NCBI GenBank assembly: GCA_963797565.1
Contig: CAWCPM010000009.1
Span: 1-64,000, forward strand
From: JAICYJ01 sp963797565
GTDB lineage: Bacteria; Actinomycetota; Thermoleophilia; Gaiellales; JAICJC01
Direction: 5' to 3'
Length of the DNA stretch: 64,000 nt
Each line of letters starts with the position of its first letter. Positions within the stretch are counted from its first letter, which is position 1. Both the position numbers and the translations under genes were made by a program. Shown piece by piece: positions 1-8,530 of this stretch. The notes beneath the pieces are model-generated. The model ran no database searches and had not been told where the DNA came from. It was given only the letters and a program-made list of their open reading frames with translations.

Positions 1-70
1 GGACGACGGGTCTCGAACCCGCGACCTTCGGCTTGGGAAGCCAACGCTCTACCAACTGAGCTACGTCCGC
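1..70 (-). tRNA. tRNA-Gly (anticodon CCC), 3' end cut by the window edge
   Basis: The reverse complement folds into a cloverleaf. The acceptor strand GCGGACG begins at position 70. The D arm is AGCTCAGTTGGTAGAGC, the anticodon stem TTGGC/GCCGA encloses the loop TTCCCAA, and the T loop is TTCGAGA. The loop puts CCC at positions 34-36, which reads glycine codon GGG. The last two acceptor bases and the discriminator lie outside the window. Confidence 0.95.
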
Positions 71-102
71 GAGGCCGCCATTCTAGCGAACCGCACCCTC
101 GC

Positions 103-774
103 TCAGCGCGCCGCCAGCACCCGGTCGAGCGAGGCCCGCAGCGAGGCCAGCCGGCCGGGCAGGTCGACCGTCTCGGCCGCCGCGCCGGTCGTCTCGATCG
201 CGCTCACCGCCGAGCGGATCGCGACCAGGTCGCGCAGCAGGTCTTCCAGCGCCGCGCGCGCCTGGTCGTTCGGCGCGCTCGGCTGCAGCCGCCTGGCGTC
301 GGCCGTCAGCTTGTCCAGCATCGGATCGACTCCGGCGATCGCGGCCCCGGGCTGCGGCCCCAGCGTCGCCAGCCGGTCGTGCACGGTGACGCCCTCGGCG
401 TAGATGTCGTTGACCGCACGGCTGTAGCGCCCGCGCGCGCCGCGGCTGCGAGCTATCAGCCAGCCGATCAGCGCCACCAGCACCACCGCGCCGGCGATTA
501 GGGCGATCAGCGCCCAGTTGGTCGACTCGTCCTGATTGTTCGCGTTTGTCTTCTGCGTCTCGGGCGGCGGAGACACCGTCTCGGTCGTCGTCTGGCCACC
601 GCCCCCACCACCGCCGCCGGCGCCGGTCGGCAGAGTCGCATTCGAGGGCAGCGTGAACGACCCGCCGCCGCCTCCGCCGCAGCCGACCACCAACACGGCC
701 GAGAGCAGGATCGCAAGACACAGCCCGCCCAGCCTGCGTGCACGCGTCCTCCCCCAGGGTGCCGTTCGCATCAC
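103..774 (-). CDS. Putative lipoprotein with a second membrane segment, unknown function
   Basis: This 223-residue protein starts with a basic n-region and a hydrophobic stretch ending in a lipobox (VVGC, Cys about residue 32), followed by a run of glycines. A low-complexity Gly/Thr/Pro linker covers about residues 35-84. A second strong hydrophobic segment lies near 87-108 and is followed by Arg-rich residues. The last 110 residues are predicted soluble and helical. No family is recognised. It starts 6 nt after the histidine kinase gene, so it is probably co-transcribed with it and could be an envelope partner, which is inference. Two consecutive ATGs are possible starts. Confidence 0.7.
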   Translation of the reverse strand: MMRTAPWGRTRARRLGGLCLAILLSAVLVVGCGGGGGGSFTLPSNATLPTGAGGGGGGGGQTTTETVSPPPETQKTNANNQDESTNWALIALIAGAVVLVALIGWLIARSRGARGRYSRAVNDIYAEGVTVHDRLATLGPQPGAAIAGVDPMLDKLTADARRLQPSAPNDQARAALEDLLRDLVAIRSAVSAIETTGAAAETVDLPGRLASLRASLDRVLAAR

Positions 775-780
775 GGCACC

Positions 781-2547
781 CTAACCGGTCTCGGCCGGCG
801 TCACCGGCAAACGCAGCTGGAACCGCGCACCCTGCCCCGGCTCGCTCTCCATCCGCAGCTCCCCGCCCGCGACCCGCACCCGCTCGGCGCTGGTGTCCAG
901 CCCCAGGTGCATCCGCATCAGGTCGCGGTCGAGCGCGCGCTCGAGGTCAAAGCCGACGCCGTCGTCCTGCACGTCGAACACCAGCTCGCCGTCCTGCACC
1001 GCGCCGGACACCCGCAGCTCCGATGCCTGCGAGTGCTTGCGGGCATTGATGATCAACTCGCGGATCGTGCGGTAGACGAGCGCCTCGGTCGTGTCGGACT
1101 GCCTCGGCACGTCGATCTCGACCACATGGCCGCTCCACGGCCCTTCCGCGGCCAGCTCCTCGATCGCCGCCGCCAGCCCCGCCCGCTGCAGCACCTGCGG
1201 CCGCAGCTCGAACATCAGCCGGCGGGTGCGGTCGAGCGCGCCGGCCAGCATCGTCTCCAGCTCGGCCACGCGCGGTTCGTCGCCGCCGAGCCTGCGGATC
1301 TGCATCAGCATCGCCGTCATCACCTGCACCGTGTCGTCGTGCAGCTCGGCCGAGATCCGCGTCTGCTCCGCCTCCGCCGCGGTCACCAGCGCCTCCAGCG
1401 CCTCGCGCCGCCGCTGCTCCGCCATGCGCTGGTCGGTCACGTCCACGATCACGCCCTGCAGCGCCATGCGTACCCCTTCGCCGTCGCGCAGATCGCGGGC
1501 GATCATGTGCACGTGACGGACCTTGCCGTCCGCGGCGTTTCGCATCCGCAGCTGGATGTCGTAGCGATCGGTCTCACCGCGGTACAGGCGCCCGCCGGCC
1601 CGCTCCATCAGCGGCCGGTCATCCTCGACCACCAGGTCCTGGCGTGACTCCGCGCTCATGCCGACCAGCTGCTCCGGCGTCACGCCAAGGATCGGCTCGA
1701 TCTGCGGGCTGATGTAAGTGAGCACGCCCTCGGCGTCGGTCACGAAGGTGGCCACCGGCAGCTGCTCGACGAGTGTCTGGTAGCGCTGCCGCTGCTGGGC
1801 CAGCCCCTCCGCGGCCCTCATCTCGGCGGTCACGTCGAACGCCAGCGCCTGCACCAACCCGTCGGTGCCCGGCAACCTCGCGGAGACGCTCCGCAGCCAG
1901 CGCGTGCGGCCGTCCGGCCGGATCCAGCGGAACTCGGCCGACCGCGTCCGCCCGAACCGGGGCAGCCCGCCCTGCTCCGGATAGTCGTCGGGATGCACGC
2001 GGCTGCGGAACTCGTCCAGCCCGCCCGGGCGCGTCCAGTAGGCCGGCGGCATGCCCGTGATCCGCTCCACCTGCGGGTTCACGAACAGCGCCTCGTCGGC
2101 GTTCATGTCCAGCACGGCCACGATCGCGGGCAGGCCCTCCACCATGTCGTGGTAGCGGTTCTCGGTCACATCCAGCCAGAACCCGATCCGCGTGTGCGGC
2201 GCGTCCGGCAGCACCACGCTGTGGTGCCGCACCCAGCGGATGCGGCCGTCGTCGCCGCGGATCCGGAAGACGGCGTCGTACTGCTCGGCTCGCTCGGCGG
2301 CGGCGTCCGCCCGGGCGCGGTGCTCCGCCAGCGTCGGCTCGTCCAGGAACTCACCCAGCACGTCCAGCGCATTCGGCGCCAGCCAGCGCCAGGCCGACAC
2401 GCCCGTCACCCGCTCGGTCTGGGGGCTGACGTAGCTCATCCGCCGCTCGGCAAGCGCCGCCTGATCGCGCAGGAATACCGCCCCCGGCATCGTGTCGACC
2501 AGGTGCTGGAAACTGGCCGGCTGCTCCCCTTCGCCGCCGCTCATCAC
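781..2547 (-). CDS. Multi-PAS sensor histidine kinase, NarL-type HisKA_3
   Basis: This 588-residue protein has three PAS-like segments at about residues 10-130, 135-245 and 255-375. The second and third contain typical strands such as FVTDAEGVLTYISPQ. A HisKA_3 dimerisation domain follows with the phospho-acceptor His403 in AELHDDTVQ. The C-terminal HATPase_c has an N box (RELIINARKHS) and a G1 box (DDGVGFD). There is no clear membrane helix, so it is probably a cytoplasmic sensor. No response regulator gene is adjacent, so its partner must be elsewhere. It lies 6 nt before a lipoprotein gene and 25 nt after an SRPBCC gene on the same strand. Confidence 0.9.
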   Translation of the reverse strand: MMSGGEGEQPASFQHLVDTMPGAVFLRDQAALAERRMSYVSPQTERVTGVSAWRWLAPNALDVLGEFLDEPTLAEHRARADAAAERAEQYDAVFRIRGDDGRIRWVRHHSVVLPDAPHTRIGFWLDVTENRYHDMVEGLPAIVAVLDMNADEALFVNPQVERITGMPPAYWTRPGGLDEFRSRVHPDDYPEQGGLPRFGRTRSAEFRWIRPDGRTRWLRSVSARLPGTDGLVQALAFDVTAEMRAAEGLAQQRQRYQTLVEQLPVATFVTDAEGVLTYISPQIEPILGVTPEQLVGMSAESRQDLVVEDDRPLMERAGGRLYRGETDRYDIQLRMRNAADGKVRHVHMIARDLRDGEGVRMALQGVIVDVTDQRMAEQRRREALEALVTAAEAEQTRISAELHDDTVQVMTAMLMQIRRLGGDEPRVAELETMLAGALDRTRRLMFELRPQVLQRAGLAAAIEELAAEGPWSGHVVEIDVPRQSDTTEALVYRTIRELIINARKHSQASELRVSGAVQDGELVFDVQDDGVGFDLERALDRDLMRMHLGLDTSAERVRVAGGELRMESEPGQGARFQLRLPVTPAETG

Positions 2548-2572
2548 CGCATGCTATGCGGTCGGGCGACGA

Positions 2573-3046
2573 TCAGGCGGCTTCGGCCAGGCGCTCCTCG
2601 ACGTGCGCCTTCAGCCGTGCCAGCGCGTCTGCCACCGACTTGTGCATGACCGGGATGATCAGCGGCTTCATGAACCGGTAACGGCCGTGCGGCTCCGCCT
2701 GCATCCGCAGCGTCACCCGCGTCCCCGATCCCGACGGCTCCAGCAGGTACATGCCGTCGATCGTGCACTCCTTGCAGTTGACGCTGCTGAACCCGACCCG
2801 CCGCCCGTCGGCCCCCGCCTCGACCTCCAGCACAGCCGTGTGCTCGGAGCCCAGCACGTGCATCCGCAGGCGGTAGCTGCCGCTGACGCCGTCACCGCCG
2901 TCGCTGATCAGGGTGACGGCGATCTCCGGGTCGAGCCAGTCCAGCGCGCAGGCGGCGTTGTAGACGGTATCGGGCGAAGCGGCGATGGAGGTGCTGTCGA
3001 CGTGTTCGAGCATGAGAAAATCATCGACCGATTCGCGGCCGGTCAT
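2573..3046 (-). CDS. SRPBCC (START/polyketide-cyclase-like) family protein
   Basis: This 157-residue protein has the helix-grip pattern of SRPBCC proteins. It opens with a strand (HVDSTSIAASPDTVYNAACAL), alternating strands follow through the middle (GTRVTLRMQAEPHG), and a long C-terminal helix (SVADALARLKAHVEERL) closes the ligand pocket. Such proteins bind or modify hydrophobic ligands, but the ligand cannot be told from sequence. The ATG at 3013 is an alternative start that begins just before the first strand. It leads a run of minus-strand genes that includes the histidine kinase. Confidence 0.75.
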   Translation of the reverse strand: MTGRESVDDFLMLEHVDSTSIAASPDTVYNAACALDWLDPEIAVTLISDGGDGVSGSYRLRMHVLGSEHTAVLEVEAGADGRRVGFSSVNCKECTIDGMYLLEPSGSGTRVTLRMQAEPHGRYRFMKPLIIPVMHKSVADALARLKAHVEERLAEAA

Positions 3047-3080
3047 GAGAACCCTGCCCCGTTCGGGTGTGCGCTAACCG

Positions 3081-3614
3081 CTACAGGAACGAGCCGCAGG
3101 CGCTGAACACGCTGCCCGCGGCACCACGGCTGTTCTGACGCAACCCCATCAGGCCGACCCGGCTGTAGGGCCGCGGGCCGGTGCCCTGGTCGAACCAGGT
3201 CAGCGCGGCGGTGTAGGCGGATAGGCGGTGCACGTAGATGCGCAGCGCGCGCTCGCAGGGGCCTCCGGCCGGGAACAGCACGTGGGCGTTCGACACGGCG
3301 GCGGTGACCCGCAGGTGCAGGCCGTTCACGATACGGCCGATGCACCCGCCCCGGCGATTCGGGTCCGTGACCGATCGACGGCAGCGTTCGATGCGGGCGC
3401 CGAACGTTTCCGCCGCCTGCTCCGCGTCCACGTCAGCCCGCGCCCACAGGGCGAAGGCGTGGTGGCTGAGGCTGGACGGCACGAACTCGCCGGGATCGGT
3501 CGGCTGCAGCGGTTGCTCGACCTGCGCCGGCGCGCCGCCCGCCGCCAGCAGCACCGCCATGCCCGCCAGAGCGACGGTCACGGCCACCAGGCTCTGCGTG
3601 CGGCGTCCGATCAT
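3081..3614 (-). CDS. Secreted protein of unknown function
   Basis: This 177-residue protein begins with MIGRRTQ and a hydrophobic stretch ending in GGAPAQ, a probable signal peptide cleaved near residue 31. The mature part is Ala/Arg-rich with four Cys residues in the second half, including one in the final FSACGSF motif, which suits an exported disulfide-containing domain. No family is recognised. It starts 6 nt after the preceding small gene and lies in a minus-strand run downstream of argS. Confidence 0.65.
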   Translation of the reverse strand: MIGRRTQSLVAVTVALAGMAVLLAAGGAPAQVEQPLQPTDPGEFVPSSLSHHAFALWARADVDAEQAAETFGARIERCRRSVTDPNRRGGCIGRIVNGLHLRVTAAVSNAHVLFPAGGPCERALRIYVHRLSAYTAALTWFDQGTGPRPYSRVGLMGLRQNSRGAAGSVFSACGSFL

Positions 3615-3620
3615 CGCCGG

Positions 3621-3950
3621 TCAGGCTTTGACGCCGTGCACCGGCCGGCCCAGCGCTCGCCACTGCCACAGGGTGATCGTGGGCAGCGAGTCCTCGTAGC
3701 GCACGATCTTGGGGTTGCGGCCGACCTGGGCTGCGCGTGCCGCGTGGTCGATCAGGTCGTCGCGCTCCGGCGTGACCACGACGTGGTGGCAGGCCGTGAT
3801 GTAGTCGAACACGTCTCCGCAGGCCGGGCAGGGCCAGGGATCTGTCCGGATCGCGTACCACTCGCCGTCACCGGTGTCGGCGTGGTCGCCCGAAAGCAGG
3901 TCGGCGAGCTCGTCGACCTCGTAGACGCTGGGAGCTTCGGGAACGCTCAT
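3621..3950 (-). CDS. Small putative zinc-binding protein, unknown function
   Basis: This 109-residue protein contains CPACGDVFDYITACHH, a CxxC followed ten residues later by a CHH cluster. This is a plausible zinc site, but it does not match a family I can name. The N-terminus is acidic and the rest is mixed alpha/beta. It lies 31 nt downstream of argS and 6 nt upstream of the secreted protein gene on the same strand, so the three probably share a transcript. The function is unknown. Confidence 0.6.
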   Translation of the reverse strand: MSVPEAPSVYEVDELADLLSGDHADTGDGEWYAIRTDPWPCPACGDVFDYITACHHVVVTPERDDLIDHAARAAQVGRNPKIVRYEDSLPTITLWQWRALGRPVHGVKA

Positions 3951-3981
3951 GGGCGTCAGGGTAGCAGCGCCCCGCGGGCCC

Positions 3982-5565
3982 CTACATCTGCTCCGGTGCG
4001 TCCACCCCGACCAGGTCGAGCGCGGTCGCCAGCACTTGCTTGGCGGCCTTGCACAGCGCCAGTCTGCTGGCCTGGATGTCGGGCGCCTCGCCGATCACGC
4101 GGCACTGGCCGTAGAACTGATGGAACTCCTTGGCCGTGTCCTGCATGAAGCTGACCACGCGGTGCGGCCCACGCCACTCGGCCGCCTCGGCCACCATGTC
4201 GGGGAACTCGGCCAGCGACTTGACCAGCGCCACCTCGGCCGGCTCCGGCACCCACGACGCGGCCGGGCGCGCACCCTGCGCCGCGTCGCCGGCGTTCCGC
4301 AGCACGGCCGCGATCCGGGCGTGCGCGTACTGGCAGTAGTAGACCGGGTTCTCGGCGTTCTGCTGGACCAGCAGGTCGAGGTCGAGATCGATGGTCTGGT
4401 CGTGGGACCGCTGCACCAGCACGAACCGGGCCGCATCCACGCCGACCGCGTCGATCAGGTCGTCCAGCGTCACCACCAGCCCCGCCCGCTTCGACATCCG
4501 GCCCTCGGTCAGGTGCACCAGCTGGTAGAGCTGCACGTCGACGCGGTCGGGGTCGTAGCCGAGCGCCACGGCGGCCGCCTTCAGGCGCCGCATGTAGCCA
4601 TGGTGGTCGGCGCCGAGCACGTAGACGGCGGTGTCAAAGCCGCGCTCCATCTTGGAGACGATGTAGCCGATGTCGCCGGCCAGGTAGCCGGGCTCGCCGT
4701 TGGAGCGGACGATCACGCGATCCTTGTCGTCGCCCAGCTCCGAGGAGCGAAGCCACAGCGCGCCGTCCCGCTCGTAGGTGTGCCCGGCCGCACGCACCCG
4801 CTCGATGGCGCGCTCGACCGACCCGTCCTCGTACAGCGACCGCTCCAGGAACCAGGAGTCGAAGTGCACCCGGAACCGCTCCAGCGTGGCCCGGATCTGC
4901 GCCATCATCAGATCGCTTCCGGCCCGCGTCCACTGCTCCAGCGGCGCGTCCGGGTCGAGCCCCAGCTGGGCCGCGATCCCGGCCACGTACTCGCCCTGGT
5001 AGCCGTCCTCCGGCACCTCCTCGCCGCGGGCGCGGGCGCGCAGCGACTCGCCGAACAGATCGACCTGGCGGCCCGCGTCGTTGAAGTAGTACTCGCGCTC
5101 GACCTCGTGCCCGGCGAACGAGAACAGCCGCGCCAGCGAGTCGCCGTAGGCGGCGTTGCGTGCGCTGCCAACGGTCACCGGGCCGGTCGGGTTGCCGCTC
5201 ACGAACTCGACCTGCAGACGCTGCGGATGGGCGGCCGCGCCGGCGCCGAAGCGCGCGCCGTCGTCCAGCACGCGCTCGACGACGTGGCCGTACCAGCCCG
5301 GCTGCAGCCGCAGGTTGATGAACCCCGGCCCGGCGATCTCGGCACCCTCGATCCAGGGCGACCGCAGCTGCTCCACGATCCGCTCCGCGATCTGGCGCGG
5401 CGCCGCCTTCATCGGCTTGGCCAGCGCCAGCGCGACCGCGCTCGCGTAGTCGCCGTGCGCGGCGTCGGCCGGGCGGTCGAGCCGCACCGGCTCGCCGTCG
5501 CCGCCGGCCGCGCTGACCGCCGCCCGCAGGGGCTCGGCCAGCTCGCTGAGAACGCTACCGCTCAT
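3982..5565 (-). CDS. argS: Arginyl-tRNA synthetase with a divergent HIGH motif
   Basis: This 527-residue class I synthetase charges tRNA-Arg with arginine in the cytoplasm. The N-terminal Add-1 region covers about residues 1-100, and the catalytic core contains VEFVSGNPTGPV. The HIGH signature reads TVGSAR at 131-136 where most relatives have HxGHAR, so both histidines are replaced. The KMSKS loop is RMSKRAG (355-361). A DALR anticodon-binding domain (ENPVYYCQYAHARI onward) ends in the usual final VDAPEQM. The start was set at the ATG at 5565 because upstream codons run into the divergent gene at 5591. All other signatures support the assignment. Confidence 0.95.
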   Translation of the reverse strand: MSGSVLSELAEPLRAAVSAAGGDGEPVRLDRPADAAHGDYASAVALALAKPMKAAPRQIAERIVEQLRSPWIEGAEIAGPGFINLRLQPGWYGHVVERVLDDGARFGAGAAAHPQRLQVEFVSGNPTGPVTVGSARNAAYGDSLARLFSFAGHEVEREYYFNDAGRQVDLFGESLRARARGEEVPEDGYQGEYVAGIAAQLGLDPDAPLEQWTRAGSDLMMAQIRATLERFRVHFDSWFLERSLYEDGSVERAIERVRAAGHTYERDGALWLRSSELGDDKDRVIVRSNGEPGYLAGDIGYIVSKMERGFDTAVYVLGADHHGYMRRLKAAAVALGYDPDRVDVQLYQLVHLTEGRMSKRAGLVVTLDDLIDAVGVDAARFVLVQRSHDQTIDLDLDLLVQQNAENPVYYCQYAHARIAAVLRNAGDAAQGARPAASWVPEPAEVALVKSLAEFPDMVAEAAEWRGPHRVVSFMQDTAKEFHQFYGQCRVIGEAPDIQASRLALCKAAKQVLATALDLVGVDAPEQM

Positions 5566-5590
5566 GGAACCATCGTAGTAGGGTGGCGCG

Positions 5591-5923
5591 ATGGACGACG
5601 CCCCAGGCGAACGGCATCTGAACATCCACTTCACGCCGGAGATCATGGCCGGCGTCTACGCCAACTTCGCCAACGTCAGCCACTCGCCCTACGAGTTCAC
5701 GATCACGTTCGCGCGGGTCGACCACGAGGTCGAGGAGGAGGAGGTGCCGGGCGTCGTCGTCGCCCGCGTCAACCTGTCACCGCGCTTCATGCAGGAGCTG
5801 ATCGAGGCGATGGAGGACAACTACTCCAAGTGGAAGACCCGCGAGGGCATCAAGAACCTGCCCGAGTTCGACGGCGAGAGCGACGACGACTACGGCGCCG
5901 AGGAAGAGGACGGCGAGGAGTAG
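5591..5923 (+). CDS. DUF3467 family protein
   Basis: This 110-residue protein opens with HLNIHFTPEIMAGVYANFAN, the pattern of DUF3467 proteins, and continues with a strand ending ITFARVDHEV and a helix containing NLSPRFMQELIEAMEDNYSKW. The last 20 residues are almost all Asp/Glu. The biological role of the family is unknown; it is small, cytoplasmic and widespread. It is divergent from argS, and its 3' end overlaps the convergent protease gene by 34 nt. Confidence 0.8.
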   Translation: MDDAPGERHLNIHFTPEIMAGVYANFANVSHSPYEFTITFARVDHEVEEEEVPGVVVARVNLSPRFMQELIEAMEDNYSKWKTREGIKNLPEFDGESDDDYGAEEEDGEE

Positions 5924-7089
5924 CCGCGGGCGACCGCGATCCGGTCCATCACCGGAGGATGGTCGAACAGCGCCCACACCACCCACCGCGGCGGCGCCGG
6001 GTTGGAGAGGTTGGTGATGGCCAGCCGCCGCTGCAGCGCCTCCATCCCGGCCGGGTCGTGCGTGGCCCGCAGGCCCGCCCAGTCGGCCTCGGCCTCGATC
6101 CGGCGCGAGATCAGGTTCTCGACCGGCAGCAGCGCGATCGCCGCGGTCAGGGCGCAGGCCAGGATCACCGGCACCGAGGAGGCCTCGAGCAGCCGTCCCC
6201 GGCAGAGCCGGGAGGCCGCCGCCAGCACCAGCAGGATCGCGGGCACGCCGATCACCCCGAACCAGAGCACGCCCTTGAGCGTGTGCATGCGCTGCACGTG
6301 GCCGAGCTCGTGTGCCAGCAACGCCCGCAGCTGGGCCGGCGGGGCGTGCAGGGCGGTGTCGTCGACGACCACGCGCACGGTCGGCCCCAGCCCGTCCACC
6401 TCGGCGTTCTCGCCGGTGGTGCGCGACGACGCGTCGGCCACCCTGATCGAGGCGGGGTGCGCGCCCATCGTGTGCTCGAGCGCGGCGGCCTGCGCGGCTG
6501 CCGCCGCGGGCAACGGCCTCGTCGACATGAACAGCGGGTCGATCAGCACCGGCTGCAGCAGGGTGAAGACCGCGACCGCGATCCAGGCCGCGACGGCAAC
6601 GCCGGCCGGCCCGAACCGCCGGTAGGCGATCCGCCCCAGCCCGTACACCACGGCCACGGCCACCGCCTGGACGGCGCAGGCCAGCAGCGCGTCGCGCGCC
6701 CAGCCGGCGTTGCTCTGCACGTCGAGGCCGACGTCCACCGCACGGCGGTGCGCCCAGAAGTCGAACGGCAGCGCCGCCGCCGAGATCACGAACGCGCCGG
6801 CCGCAGCCGCCAGGATCGATGGCATGCGGGCCGCCAGCGGGCGCGCCCACAGCGCCAGCAGCCAGGCCGCGAGCAGCTGCGCGGCCAGCGCCGCCAGCGT
6901 GATCGCGTAGCCGAGGTTGCGGTAGTCCTGGGCGCGGTGGATCTGCGATGCGCTGAAGACGGACGTGGCCGGCGGCACCGGTGAGGTGCCGGGCAGCACC
7001 GCCGACGTCCACAGCCACACGCTCAGCGCGATCAGCAGCAGGGCGGGCAGAAGGATGCGGCGCACGGCGTCGGTAGAGTACCGACGCAT
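5890..7089 (-). CDS. M48 family membrane zinc metalloprotease (Ste24-like)
   Basis: This protein of about 399 residues has an N-terminal hydrophobic anchor and three to four further membrane segments in the first half. The zinc motif HELGH lies in LLAHELGHVQRM, and the third ligand region is EAEADWAGL, as in Ste24/CAAX-type peptidases. These enzymes act at the membrane, in bacteria usually in quality control of membrane proteins. The start is the ATG at 7089 (MRRYST); the frame stays open further upstream, but that part would overlap the divergent phosphoesterase gene. The C-terminus is Ser-rich. Confidence 0.85.
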   Translation of the reverse strand: MRRYSTDAVRRILLPALLLIALSVWLWTSAVLPGTSPVPPATSVFSASQIHRAQDYRNLGYAITLAALAAQLLAAWLLALWARPLAARMPSILAAAAGAFVISAAALPFDFWAHRRAVDVGLDVQSNAGWARDALLACAVQAVAVAVVYGLGRIAYRRFGPAGVAVAAWIAVAVFTLLQPVLIDPLFMSTRPLPAAAAAQAAALEHTMGAHPASIRVADASSRTTGENAEVDGLGPTVRVVVDDTALHAPPAQLRALLAHELGHVQRMHTLKGVLWFGVIGVPAILLVLAAASRLCRGRLLEASSVPVILACALTAAIALLPVENLISRRIEAEADWAGLRATHDPAGMEALQRRLAITNLSNPAPPRWVVWALFDHPPVMDRIAVARGYSSPSSSSAP

Positions 7090-7128
7090 GCCGGTCGACC
7101 CTCTCTCCCCGACGCGGCACCCGGTTCC

Positions 7129-7857
7129 ATGAAAGCGGTCATTCTCTCCGACGTCCACGGCAACCTGCCGGCGCTCGAGGCGGTGCTGGAGGCTGCCGAG
7201 CAGGAGGGCGCCGAGGAGCTGTGGTGCCTGGGCGATCTGGTCGGCTACAACGCCGACCCCGAGGCATGCACCGGCGCGGTGATCGAGGTGTCCGACGTCT
7301 GCCTGGCCGGCAACCACGACCTGGTCGTGAACGGCACCGTCGACATCAGCGTGTTCGCGCACGATGCCGCGGTGGCCGCGCGCTGGGCCAAGGAGACGCT
7401 CAGCGCCGAGGCGCTGGAGCAGCTGCGGGCGCTGCAGCCGAGCGGCGAGCGGGCCGGCGTCGAGATGCACCACGCGAGCCCGCGCGATCCCGTCTGGGAG
7501 TACGTGATCGACCAGCGCACGGCGCAGAGCTGCCTGGAGGTGACCCGCCGGGACATCTGCCTGATCGGCCACAGCCACGTGCCGCTGGCGTACTCGCCGG
7601 GCCGCGGCGGCCGCGCCAACGGCGGCTACTCGGAGCCGGGCACGCGCGCGCTGGACGGCGACCGCTGGCTGCTGAACCCGGGCTCGGTGGGCCAGCCGCG
7701 GGACAGCGACCCGCGCGCCGCGTACATGGTGCTCGACCTGGACGCGGCCACGGCCACCTGGCGGCGGGTGGACTACGACATCGAGCGCGCGCAGCGCGCG
7801 ATCACGGACGCGGGGCTGCCCGCGAGCCTCGCGTGGAGGCTGGGCGAGGGGAGGTAA
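7129..7857 (+). CDS. Calcineurin-like metallophosphoesterase (YfcE/MJ0936 type)
   Basis: This 242-residue protein has the full metallophosphoesterase series: SDVHGN at residues 7-12, GDLVGYNADP near 37, GNHD near 64, and GHSHVP near 145 followed by NPGSVGQPRD. These residues bind two divalent metals and hydrolyse phosphoesters. Family members act on nucleotides or phosphodiesters, and the substrate here is not predictable. A C-terminal helix with Arg/Ala repeats follows. It converges on the sigma factor gene with a 16-nt gap. Confidence 0.9.
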   Translation: MKAVILSDVHGNLPALEAVLEAAEQEGAEELWCLGDLVGYNADPEACTGAVIEVSDVCLAGNHDLVVNGTVDISVFAHDAAVAARWAKETLSAEALEQLRALQPSGERAGVEMHHASPRDPVWEYVIDQRTAQSCLEVTRRDICLIGHSHVPLAYSPGRGGRANGGYSEPGTRALDGDRWLLNPGSVGQPRDSDPRAAYMVLDLDAATATWRRVDYDIERAQRAITDAGLPASLAWRLGEGR

Positions 7858-7873
7858 TTCGACGGTCTTGGCG

Positions 7874-8458
7874 TCAGGCGGTGCGCTTGCTGCCGCGCGG
7901 GGCGGCGCGGCCGTAGCCCTGCAGCTGCAGCTCGGCGGCCACGGTCTCGCGGGCCTTGTAGATCCGCCACTTGACCGTGGCCAGCGTCGTGTCCAGCGAC
8001 TCCGCGATCTCGGCATAGCTGAGGCCGACCACGTCGCGCAGCAGCAGCGCCATCTTCAGGTCGAGCGGGAGCGCTCCGATCGCCCGCCAGACCGTGTCCA
8101 TCTCCTCGATCGCATCGGTCTCGATCCGCACCGGGTGCAGGTGCGCGACCACGTCCAGCTCCAACGCCGGCCGGCCGCGCCGCTCGCGCGCCCGCAGCTC
8201 GTCCACCACGCGGTGCTTTGCCACCTGGAACATCCAGGTCGTGAACTGGCAGCGCGCATCGAAGCCGGGAAGCGCCTGGTAGACCCGCAGGAACACCTCC
8301 TGGCACATGTCCTCGGCGAGCGCCTGGTCACCCGACAGCACGCGGGTGATGTAGTTCAGGAGCGGCACCTGGTACTGGCGCACGATCACAGCGAACGCAC
8401 GCTCGTCTCCGTGCCGTGCGAGCCTCAGGACGTCGGGGTCTGGCTGCGGGAGTGCCAA
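7874..8458 (-). CDS. ECF-type RNA polymerase sigma factor
   Basis: This 194-residue protein has sigma region 2 at about residues 12-85 (DERAFAVIVRQYQ, AEDMCQEVFLRVY, FTTWMFQVAKHR) and region 4 at about 125-180 (LPLDLKMALLLRDVVGLSYA and a helix-turn-helix containing TLATVKWRIYKARE). The only NTG in a suitable place is a TTG at 8458; a stop codon lies 18 nt further upstream and no Shine-Dalgarno is evident. No anti-sigma gene is adjacent. Its regulon is unknown. The upstream region contains a perfect 15-nt palindrome. Confidence 0.9.
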   Translation of the reverse strand: MALPQPDPDVLRLARHGDERAFAVIVRQYQVPLLNYITRVLSGDQALAEDMCQEVFLRVYQALPGFDARCQFTTWMFQVAKHRVVDELRARERRGRPALELDVVAHLHPVRIETDAIEEMDTVWRAIGALPLDLKMALLLRDVVGLSYAEIAESLDTTLATVKWRIYKARETVAAELQLQGYGRAAPRGSKRTA

Positions 8459-8493
8459 GTTGTGTCGGGATGGTTACGAAAAACCGCGGGAAC

Positions 8494-8508
8494 TGTACAC
8501 CAGGTACA
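8494..8508. promoter_or_regulatory. Palindrome upstream of the ECF sigma gene
   Basis: TGTACACCAGGTACA has arms TGTAC/GTACA around a 5-nt centre. It lies 36-50 nt upstream of the sigma factor start and just after the gpmI stop. It could be an operator for the sigma factor gene. No regulator is identified. Confidence 0.4.
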
Positions 8509-8530
8509 TGCCGAGCGGGCAAAGCCTTCC

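Noticed and set aside
3949..6984. Long open frame of about 1000 codons on the plus strand across argS and the M48 gene
   Set aside because: It is antisense to two genes with clear catalytic motifs, is rich in His/Arg/Gly/Gln without domain structure, and is the expected shadow of high-G+C third-position bias.
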